A stretch of DNA of 64,000 nt from the NCBI RefSeq assembly GCF_001613445.1, contig NZ_BDCJ01000009.1, positions 62,001-126,000 of the forward strand. The letters are read 5' to 3'. The DNA comes from Nocardia grenadensis NBRC 108939 (GTDB lineage Bacteria; Actinomycetota; Actinomycetes; Mycobacteriales; Mycobacteriaceae). Positions 23,982 to 30,303 of this stretch are shown in pieces (positions within the stretch are counted from its first letter, which is position 1; the number at the start of each line of letters is the position of its first letter). Position numbers and translations under genes: made by a program. A model generated the notes under the pieces. The model saw only the letters and a program-made list of their open reading frames with translations, was not told where the DNA came from and did not search any database.

Positions 23982-25268
23982 GTGGATTTCGAGTTGCCCG
24001 CCGACCTGTCGGCCTATCTCCCCGAACTCGACGAGTTCATCGAACGCGAGATCCGGCCGCTCGAACAGGCCGACGACAACATCCGGTTCTTCGACCATCG
24101 CCGCGAGGACGCCCGCACCGATTGGGAGCGCGGCGGCCTGCCCACCGAGGACTGGGAGGCGCTGCTGGCCGAATCCCGCCGCCGGGCCGACGCCGCCGGC
24201 CATTACCGGTACGCCTTCCCGAAGGAGTTCGGCGGCCGGGACGGCACCAATCTCGGCATGGCGGTCATCCGGGAGCATCTGGCCCGCCGCGGCCTCGGCC
24301 TGCACTGCGATCTACAGAACGAGCACGCGATCGTCGCGAACAATGTCGGCCTGCTGCTGATGCTCGAATACGGCACGACGGAGCAGCAGGAGCAGTGGGT
24401 GGACGGCCTGGCCGCCGGCACCCGGTTCTTCGCCTTCGGTATCACCGAACCCGAACACGGCTCCGACGCCACCCATATGGAGACGACTGCCGTCCGCGAC
24501 GGCGACGACTGGGTCATCAACGGCACCAAGACCTGGAACACCGGTGTGCACCTCGCCGACGCCGACCTCATCTTCGCCCGCACCTCCGGCGCCGCGGGCG
24601 ACGGCCGGGGGATCACGGCATTCCTGGTGCCCACCGATACCGCGGGGTTCCGGGTCGAAGAGTACCTGTGGACCTTCAATATGCCCACCGACCACGCCCG
24701 TGTCTCGCTCACCGATGTGCGCGTCCCGGATTCGGCGATCTTCGGGCCGGAGGGCCGCGGGCTGGCCGTGGTTCAGCATTTCTTCAACGAGAACCGTATC
24801 CGGCAGGCCGCCTCCAGCCTCGGTGCCGCCCAGTACTGCGTGGATCGCGCGGTGGCCTACGCGAACGAACGCAAACCATTCGGCAAACCGCTGTCGTCGA
24901 ACCAGGCCATCCAGTTCCAGCTGGTCGAATTGCACACCCAATGCGAGATGCTGCGCGCGCTGGTGCACAAGACCGCCTGGTCCATGGACACCTACGGGAC
25001 GTTCGCGGTGTCGGAGCAGGTGTCGATGTGCAACTACTGGGCGAACCGGCTGTGCTGTGAGGCCGCCGACCGCGCCATGCAGGTGCACGGCGGACTCGGC
25101 TATTCGCGCTATACCCCGTTCGAGCACATCTACCGTCATCATCGCCGGTACCGCATCACCGAGGGCGCCGAGGAGATCCAGATGCGGCGGGTGGCGGGCT
25201 ACCTATTCGGATTCATGGACCGTGCCGTGGTGAAGGGTGTCGGGTCCGGGCAGTCCGAACGGGGATGA
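23982..25268 (+). CDS. acyl-CoA dehydrogenase (ACAD10/11-like)
   Basis: 428 residues from GTG 23982; AGGAG lies about five bases upstream and overlaps the end of the preceding gene. Typical domain order: N-terminal helices, FAFGITEPEHGSDATHMETT and WVINGTKTWNTGVH in the flavin-binding beta domain, and a C-terminal helical domain with QVHGGLGYSRYTPFEHIYR and ITEGAEEIQMRRVAGYLFG, where T-E-G-A contains the probable catalytic Glu. Last intact gene of the DUF6285-kinase-dehydrogenase operon. It is FAD-dependent; the electron acceptor should be ETF. Confidence 0.9.
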   Translation: MDFELPADLSAYLPELDEFIEREIRPLEQADDNIRFFDHRREDARTDWERGGLPTEDWEALLAESRRRADAAGHYRYAFPKEFGGRDGTNLGMAVIREHLARRGLGLHCDLQNEHAIVANNVGLLLMLEYGTTEQQEQWVDGLAAGTRFFAFGITEPEHGSDATHMETTAVRDGDDWVINGTKTWNTGVHLADADLIFARTSGAAGDGRGITAFLVPTDTAGFRVEEYLWTFNMPTDHARVSLTDVRVPDSAIFGPEGRGLAVVQHFFNENRIRQAASSLGAAQYCVDRAVAYANERKPFGKPLSSNQAIQFQLVELHTQCEMLRALVHKTAWSMDTYGTFAVSEQVSMCNYWANRLCCEAADRAMQVHGGLGYSRYTPFEHIYRHHRRYRITEGAEEIQMRRVAGYLFGFMDRAVVKGVGSGQSERG

Positions 25269-25364
25269 CGGGGCGGGTACCGCACCGCCGGCGCCGCCGG
25301 GCGGCGACGTAGCGTCGTGTCCGGGCCGCGTGTGAGCCGGGCCGGAGTGGAGGCAGGAACACCG

Positions 25365-25622
25365 ATGAGCGCGCAGCCGAAGAAGATCCTGGTCGCCAAT
25401 CGGGTTGCCGGTGGCATCGAAACACCGGGTTTCAGTGTCGGGCCCGATTCGGAACGGCAGGCCGCCGTACGGCATTGTTCGTACTCGGTGGACATCTGAC
25501 CGTGCCGCTGGTGACGGTCGTCCTGCTCGAGGGGTACGGTCTCGGCGCCCCGGCCGTGGCCGGCGGCGGCTTTTACAACACCGATATGATCGTCGCCTGG
25601 CCCACCGGGAGAACAGCGCGCC
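25365..25622 (+). pseudogene. acyl-CoA carboxylase remnant with the middle deleted
   Basis: GGAGGCAGGA precedes ATG 25365, and the frame starts MSAQPKKILVANR, the biotin carboxylase N-terminal strand (usually K-I-L-V-A-N-R-G-E-I-A). Within about 100 bases the sequence jumps, one frame over, to TALFVLGGHLTVPLVTVVLL and EGYGLGAPAVAGG...IVAWPTG, a carboxyltransferase segment. The two belong to opposite ends of single-chain acetyl/propionyl-CoA carboxylases, so a deletion of well over 2 kb has joined them. It lies directly after the acyl-CoA dehydrogenase and may have been part of the same operon. Non-functional. Confidence 0.6.
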
Positions 25623-25628
25623 CGGCTG

Positions 25629-26252
25629 CTACCCCGACGCGGCGTCGACGGCTCCGGTGCGTTCCGCGGCGGCGAGGAGCTCCGCGAGGCGCGCGCTCAT
25701 GGCGCGTCCCGCGGCCAGCAGCGGTTCGGTGGACCGCAGGGTGCGGCTCAGGACGAAAGCCCCTTCGAGGGCGGTGACGATACCCAGGATCAGCTCGCGC
25801 GCGGTATCCGTCGGTAGTCCGCGCTCGGCGAAATACGCGGTTCCGCCGGTGATCCAGTCGCCGATGATCTCCGCGAGTACTTCGCGTAGCGCGGGCTCGG
25901 CATCGGCGATCTCTCCGGCGACCGTACCCACCGGGCACATATTGATCCACCCGGTCTGCTCGATCTGCTCGGCCGCCGCGGCGAAGGCCGCCGGCAAGGC
26001 CTCGCGCAGATCCGGGTAGGGGGTGAGCAGCAGCGGGATCAGTTCGCCGTAGGCGGTGCCGGCCGCCCGTAGCGCGACGGCGGCCAGTTCGGGCTTACCG
26101 CCGGGGAAGTGGTGATAGAGCGATCCCATCGGCACCCCCGCCGATACGGTGATCTGTTTGACGCCGGTTCCGCTGTAGCCGCGGGTGCGCAGCAATTCGA
26201 CGGTCGCGGTGATCAACCGCTCGCGGGTGCTGGTTGACATCTTCTCGGTCAC
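25629..26252 (-). CDS. TetR/AcrR-family regulator
   Basis: 207 residues from GTG 26252; ATG 26240 is an alternative. DNA-binding domain at 8-55 (RERLITATVELLRTRGYSGT, VKQITVSAGVPMGSLYHHF). The C-terminal domain resembles the LmrA/YxaF group (INMCPVGTVAGEIADAEPAL). It is divergent from an alpha/beta hydrolase with two dyads between the genes. It probably represses itself and the hydrolase in response to a small hydrophobic ligand. Confidence 0.85.
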   Translation of the reverse strand: MTEKMSTSTRERLITATVELLRTRGYSGTGVKQITVSAGVPMGSLYHHFPGGKPELAAVALRAAGTAYGELIPLLLTPYPDLREALPAAFAAAAEQIEQTGWINMCPVGTVAGEIADAEPALREVLAEIIGDWITGGTAYFAERGLPTDTARELILGIVTALEGAFVLSRTLRSTEPLLAAGRAMSARLAELLAAAERTGAVDAASG

Positions 26253-26261
26253 CGTTCCAGA

Positions 26262-26290
26262 CTAGAGCAATCACTCTAGAGCGATCGCTC
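26262..26290. promoter_or_regulatory. two TetR-type operators
   Basis: CTAGAG-N6-CTCTAG at 26262-26279 is a perfect dyad, immediately followed by the perfect palindrome GAGCGATCGCTC at 26279-26290. The half-site GAGCGATCGCT... resembles the GAGCAATCACTCT run of the first dyad, suggesting two related sites. They occupy the gap between the TetR start and the hydrolase start. Confidence 0.55.
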
Positions 26291-26305
26291 GAAAGGGGGC
26301 AGCGG

Positions 26306-27157
26306 ATGCCGACAGTGCAGATTCCCGCAGGTCGGATGCATTATGTGGAGCAGGGCGAAGGGCCGCCGGTGGTGCTGCTGCACGGTCTGCTGATGAACCA
26401 CACGGTGTGGGACCCGGTGGTCCACCTGCTTCCATCCGGTTTCCGGTACATCCGGCCCGATCTACCGCTGGGCGCGCACCCGATCCCGCTCGAACCGGGG
26501 ACCGACCTGAGCCTGCGCGGGCTGAACCGGCTCGTCGCCGATTTCCTGGCGGCACTGGACCTCGACGATGCGGTCCTGGTACACAGCGACTGGGGCGGTG
26601 CCCTGTTCCTCACCGCCTACCACCTGGACGACCGGGTCGGCCGGCTGATCGTGCTGCCCTGCGAAGCGTTCGACAATTTCCCGCCCGGCCTACCGGGCAA
26701 GACGGCGACGGTCGCGACCCGTCTGCCCGGTGGCGTCGTCCTCGCGCTGCGGCAGCTGCGGATCCGCCGGCTGCGCGGCCTGCCACCCCTCTTCGGCTGG
26801 ATGGCTCGGAAACCACTGCCGGACGAACTCGTCCGCGGCTGGACCGAGCCGGGCCTGCGGAACCGTCGCATCCGCCGGGACCTGCTCGCCTATACGCGGT
26901 CCGGTTTCCACGCCCGCGAACTGATCGCGAACACCGAGGCGCTGCGCGGGTTCACCGGCGACGCCCTGATCCTCTGGTCATCGGCCGGCAAGGTCATGCC
27001 CCGCGAGCACGGCCGCCGCCTCGCCGAACTGATCCCCCGGGCCCGGCTGGTCGAGATATCCGACGCGTATGTGCTGTCCATGCTGGACCGGCCCGAGGCC
27101 GTCGCGGCGGCAATGGCGGATTTCCTCACCGCCGACCGGGCGGGTAGCGAGCGGTGA
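26306..27157 (+). CDS. alpha/beta hydrolase
   Basis: 283 residues from ATG 26306. HGLLMNHTVWDPV is the oxyanion-loop region, VLVHSDWGGALFLTAYHL carries the nucleophile elbow with Asp instead of Ser (H-S-D-W-G-G), as in haloalkane dehalogenases and epoxide hydrolases, and ILWSSAGKVMPREHGRRL precedes the late acid. The expected catalytic His near the C-terminus is not obvious: EISDAYVLSMLDRPEAV has Tyr/Val where D-x-x-H is usual. If that reading is right, the enzyme may be impaired or use another base. It is regulated with the divergent TetR gene. Confidence 0.8.
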   Translation: MPTVQIPAGRMHYVEQGEGPPVVLLHGLLMNHTVWDPVVHLLPSGFRYIRPDLPLGAHPIPLEPGTDLSLRGLNRLVADFLAALDLDDAVLVHSDWGGALFLTAYHLDDRVGRLIVLPCEAFDNFPPGLPGKTATVATRLPGGVVLALRQLRIRRLRGLPPLFGWMARKPLPDELVRGWTEPGLRNRRIRRDLLAYTRSGFHARELIANTEALRGFTGDALILWSSAGKVMPREHGRRLAELIPRARLVEISDAYVLSMLDRPEAVAAAMADFLTADRAGSER

Positions 27158-27271
27158 CCGGTGCCGGGCGGCCACCATCGCCGGGGTGCCGACATAACCC
27201 TCGCACGGCTGTCGTATCGGCCGGATCGGCTCCCGGACCGGCGCCGCCGCGCCGGTCCGGGCGGGATCGGT

Positions 27272-27733
27272 TCAGGCGCGTTCGGGCCGCCAGGTGGCGA
27301 TGGCCCAGATGATCACGATATCGATGGCGATGATCAGGATCGACCACAGCGGATACCAGGGGATCCACAGGAAGTTCACGATGATCGACAGAGCGGCCAG
27401 GCCGATCGCCACGATCCGCGCCCACAGCGCCCCGGTCAGCAGCGCCAGGCCGGCCAGGATCAGCAGAATGCCGAAGACGATGTGGATCCAGCCCCAGCTG
27501 GTCAGGTCCAGTTCGTAGACATAGTTGGGCCCGGCGACGAACACATCGTCGTTGGCGGCCGCCGAGATGCCCTGGAACAGGGTGATGAATCCGGCGACGA
27601 GCAGCAGCGCCGCCGCCGCGATGGAGGTGCCGGTCGCGATGGCCTGTTTGGCGGAATTATCCTCGGTCGAGGCCGCATGCGCCCCGGTGGTCCCCGGTCT
27701 TCCGGGCGTCGGTGCTGCGGGGTCGGTGGTCAT
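27272..27733 (-). CDS. DUF7144-type membrane protein
   Basis: 153 residues with an N-terminal polar tail rich in Pro/Thr/Ala (about 35 residues) and four membrane helices: SIAAAALLLVAGFITLFQGI, SWGWIHIVFGILLILAGLAL, ARIVAIGLAALSIIVNFLWI and LWSILIIAIDIVIIWAIATW. The F-Q-G-I and W-G-W-I-H motifs are characteristic of this actinobacterial family of unknown function. Single gene. Confidence 0.8.
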   Translation of the reverse strand: MTTDPAAPTPGRPGTTGAHAASTEDNSAKQAIATGTSIAAAALLLVAGFITLFQGISAAANDDVFVAGPNYVYELDLTSWGWIHIVFGILLILAGLALLTGALWARIVAIGLAALSIIVNFLWIPWYPLWSILIIAIDIVIIWAIATWRPERA

Positions 27734-27864
27734 AACAACTCCCTTCGGATGGGAGGGGCCACACCGGACCTCGAGAACTGATCGCCGGTGACGCCCTCAT
27801 ACGCCACACTTCGATTCCTTTGTCCTGATCGAAAAGTATGCCACCGGCCACCGCGGCCGAGCCC

Positions 27865-27904
27865 GTTCGACGACGAAACGGATCCGGTTCGACGACGAAA
27901 CGGA
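27865..27904. repeat. 18-bp direct repeat, 22-bp period
   Basis: GTTCGACGACGAAACGGA occurs exactly at 27865-27882 and again at 27887-27904. The period of 22 bases places both copies on the same DNA face, suggesting a protein-binding array. It lies about 40 bases upstream of the predicted ECF42 promoter for the YciI/sigma operon. Confidence 0.6.
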
Positions 27905-27943
27905 ACCGAGTCGCGACTTTCGGCGAAAAAATATCCGGCGAGT

Positions 27944-27969
27944 TGTCGATTCGCCGGCCACCCGTTCGA
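27944..27969 (+). promoter_or_regulatory. predicted ECF42 promoter of yciI-sigma operon 1
   Basis: TGTCGA at 27944-27949 and CGA(C) at 27967-27969 with a 17-base spacer. ECF42 promoters described in Streptomyces venezuelae carry TGTCGA in the -35 and a CGA-type -10 (from memory). Transcription would start near 27977, giving a leader of about 45 bases with AAGGAG before GTG 28022. Implies autoregulation by the downstream sigma factor. Confidence 0.6.
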
Positions 27970-28021
27970 CCTATGGGTGAAAGGGTCCATGGGGGACCCC
28001 GAGAACAAGGAGAACCGGACC

Positions 28022-28441
28022 GTGAAATACATGCTGATCATGCGCGCCACCGACGAAGCACTCGCCGCGATGGGCGAGGTCGACTTCACCGAGATGCTGG
28101 ATACGGTCGGCAAGTTCAACGACGAACTGATTCGGGCCGGGGTGCTGCTCGCCGCGGAGGGGCTCGAAGATGCCGCCGAGGGGGTCGTCGTCGACTACTC
28201 GTCGGTAGATCCGGTGGTGACCGACGGGCCATATGGGGAGACCAAGGAGCTGTTCAACGGCTACTACATCCTGAACGTCGCATCCAAGGAAGAGGCCGTG
28301 GAATGGGCCAAACGGATGCCCATGTCGGGTGCGGGTTTCAAGACCGAGATCCGCCGGGTCCCGACCATCGACGAGTTTCCCCAGGACAATATCTGGATCC
28401 AGAAGGAGCGGGCGTGGCGTGAAGCCACCGGTCAGCTCTGA
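28022..28441 (+). CDS. YciI/DGPF-domain protein, ECF42 partner
   Basis: 139 residues from GTG 28022 with AAGGAGA eight bases before. YCII-related fold: KYMLIMRATDEALAAMG first strand, VVTDGPYGETKELFNGYYIL containing the D-G-P-Y/F-x-E motif that names the family, and AVEWAKRMPMSG near the end. DGPF proteins are almost always encoded next to ECF42 sigma factors, and are both their partners and their targets; biochemical activity is unknown. The sigma gene starts nine bases after this stop. Confidence 0.85.
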   Translation: MKYMLIMRATDEALAAMGEVDFTEMLDTVGKFNDELIRAGVLLAAEGLEDAAEGVVVDYSSVDPVVTDGPYGETKELFNGYYILNVASKEEAVEWAKRMPMSGAGFKTEIRRVPTIDEFPQDNIWIQKERAWREATGQL

Positions 28442-28450
28442 CCTGCGGCC

Positions 28451-29752
28451 GTGACAGTGCACGAGGGCCGGGCCGCGGTGGCCGCGGTGTGGCGGATCGA
28501 ATCGGCGCGGATCGTCGGTGCGCTCGCCCGCTACACCGGCGATTTCGGCCTCGCCGAGGATCTCGCCCAGGAAGCCCTGGCCGAGGCCCTGGTGACCTGG
28601 CCGCAGGACGGGGTGCCCCGAAATCCCGCGGGCTGGCTCCTCACCGTCGGCCGCCGCCGCGCTGTCGACGGCTTCCGGCGGCGCGCCGCCCTCGACGATC
28701 GGTACGCCGCTCTCGCCCGGGACCTGGGTGAGGGCGGCGTCGCCGCGGGCAGCGATCCGGCCGACCCGGCGCGGACCGCCGAGCATATGCTGTGGGATCC
28801 GGACCGCATCGACGACGATGTGCTCGCCCTGATGTTCGTCGCCTGCCACCCGCTGCTCTCCCCGGAAGCGCGGGTGGCGCTCACCCTCCGGGTGATCGGT
28901 GGTCTGACCAGCGACGAGATAGCCCGCGCCTTCCTGGTGCCGACGGCCACGGTCCAGGCGCGGATCACCCGGGCCAAGAAAACCCTGGCCGCGGCGCGGG
29001 TGCCGTTCGAGATCCCGCCGGCCGCGGACCGCTCGGCCCGCCTGGTCTCGGTGCTGCGGGTGATCTACGTGATCTTCACCGAAGGGTCGTCGGCGAGTTC
29101 CGGCACCGACCTCATCCGGTTCGACCTGGCCGCCGAGGCCCAGCGGCTGGCGCGGGTGCTGAGCCGGCTGGTCCCGGACGAGCCCGAGACGCACAGCCTG
29201 CTGGCACTCCTGGAGCTGACCGCCGCGCGGTTCCCGGCGCGCACCGGCCCCGGCGGCGAGCCGGTCCTGCTGGAGGATCAGGATCGCCGGCGCTGGGACC
29301 GGTCGGCGATCCGCCGCGGGCGAGCCGCCCTGGCCCGCGCCGAACGGGCCCGGCGGGGGCTGGGTTTCTATGGGTTGCAGGCCGCGATCGCCGAGTGCCA
29401 CGCGGTCGCGCCCTCGGTCGGGGACACCGATTGGGATCGGATCGTCCTGCTCTACGAAGCGCTGGTCCGCCTGGCGCCCTCGCCTGTCGTCGAGGTGAAC
29501 CGCGCGGTGGCGGTCGCCATGGCGCTAGGACCGGCGGCCGCCCTCCCGATCGTCGACGAGCTGGAAGCGGCGGGCGAACTCGCGAACACCCATCTGCTGC
29601 CGAGCGTGCGCGGCGAACTGCTCATCCGGCTCGGCCGCACCACCGAGGCACGTGCCGAACTCGAGCGAGCGCTCGCACGGTGCGCCAATGCGGGCGAACG
29701 CACCGTGCTCGAACGCAAGATCGAGTTGCTCGATACCGGCATGCCGGGGTAG
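28451..29752 (+). CDS. ECF42-group sigma factor with C-terminal TPR-like extension
   Basis: 433 residues from GTG 28451. Sigma2 is at about 15-80 (GDFGLAEDLAQEALAEALVT, NPAGWLLTVGRRRAVDGFRR), sigma4 at about 130-185 (ALTLRVIGGLTSDEIARAFL, TATVQARITRAKKTL). The remaining 240 residues form the helical DUF6596/TPR-like extension (YVIFTEGSSASSGTDLIRFD, FYGLQAAIAECHAVAPS, SPVVEVNRAVAVAMALGPAA) that characterises ECF42. There is no anti-sigma gene nearby, as typical for this group; the extension itself is required for activity. Co-transcribed with the DGPF gene. Confidence 0.85.
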   Translation: MTVHEGRAAVAAVWRIESARIVGALARYTGDFGLAEDLAQEALAEALVTWPQDGVPRNPAGWLLTVGRRRAVDGFRRRAALDDRYAALARDLGEGGVAAGSDPADPARTAEHMLWDPDRIDDDVLALMFVACHPLLSPEARVALTLRVIGGLTSDEIARAFLVPTATVQARITRAKKTLAAARVPFEIPPAADRSARLVSVLRVIYVIFTEGSSASSGTDLIRFDLAAEAQRLARVLSRLVPDEPETHSLLALLELTAARFPARTGPGGEPVLLEDQDRRRWDRSAIRRGRAALARAERARRGLGFYGLQAAIAECHAVAPSVGDTDWDRIVLLYEALVRLAPSPVVEVNRAVAVAMALGPAAALPIVDELEAAGELANTHLLPSVRGELLIRLGRTTEARAELERALARCANAGERTVLERKIELLDTGMPG

Positions 29753-29760
29753 CCGTCCTC

Positions 29761-29818
29761 TCGGGAGTCGGGAGTCGGGAGTCGGGAGTCGGGAGTCGGG
29801 AGTCGGGAGTCGGGAGTC
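29761..29818. repeat. heptanucleotide tandem repeat, eight copies of TCGGGAG
   Basis: Eight perfect copies of the 7-base unit TCGGGAG span 29761-29816, followed by a partial TC before the sequence diverges. It begins about nine bases after the stop of the sigma factor gene, in non-coding DNA. Perfect identity suggests slippage-prone, recently expanded DNA. No coding role. Confidence 0.9.
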
Positions 29819-29929
29819 GACGGTGAGTAGTTTCCCGGTTCCGCTGTCCCGCACCGCGCGGCCATGATGGACCGTACCGGCGCGCGGGACGCGGCGGAAG
29901 CGAGTGGCGGGGCGGATTATCGAGGACCG

Positions 29930-30192
29930 AGGGCCGGCTGGTCGCGCCGTACGAGGTGGAACCGTACCGGCCCGGAGTGGCCAAACCGGCTCTCGCGAAC
30001 GGGGTTCCGGTCGTGCCGGTGGGTACCGTCGGCGCCGACGAGGTCATGCCCATGCGACGGCTGCGCGGCGACCGTCCGGCCTTCGATCGGCGTCGCCGGG
30101 TGACCGTCCGCTTCGGAGCGTCGCTCGATCCCGCGGGGTTCACCGATCCGGAACAGTTCCTCGAACAACCGCGGCAGCGGATCGAGGAGTTG
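29930..30192 (+). pseudogene. PlsC-type acyltransferase C-terminal remnant
   Basis: A + strand frame encodes VEPYRPGVAKPALANGVPVV, PVGTVGADEVMPMRRLRGDR and RVTVRFGASLDPAGF, then EQPRQRIEELRTV. This is the final third of 1-acyl-glycerol-3-phosphate acyltransferases (K-x-G-V-A-x-L-A-x-x-x-G-V-P-V-V-P-V, then V-R-F-G-x-P-L-D). The H-x4-D active site and E-G-T-R box are missing, and the frame has no local stop. Gene remnant between the repeat and the EF-G2 gene. Confidence 0.5.
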
Positions 30193-30303
30193 CGGACCGT
30201 ACGGCAGTCGCCTCGTTGTGGCGGGACGGGACAGTTGAGGGCACGGCAGCGGCCCGTTCGAGCGGCCGGGCCCGCGACAAGGCCCGGCGGATACCGGACC
30301 GGT

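Noticed and set aside
24122..25060. Alternative frame inside the acyl-CoA dehydrogenase gene
   Set aside because: Arg/Pro-rich translation typical of a shifted frame in high-GC DNA; the dehydrogenase frame has all family motifs.
29761..29818. Tandem repeat considered as a CRISPR array
   Set aside because: The unit is seven bases with no spacers and no cas genes nearby; it is a simple microsatellite.
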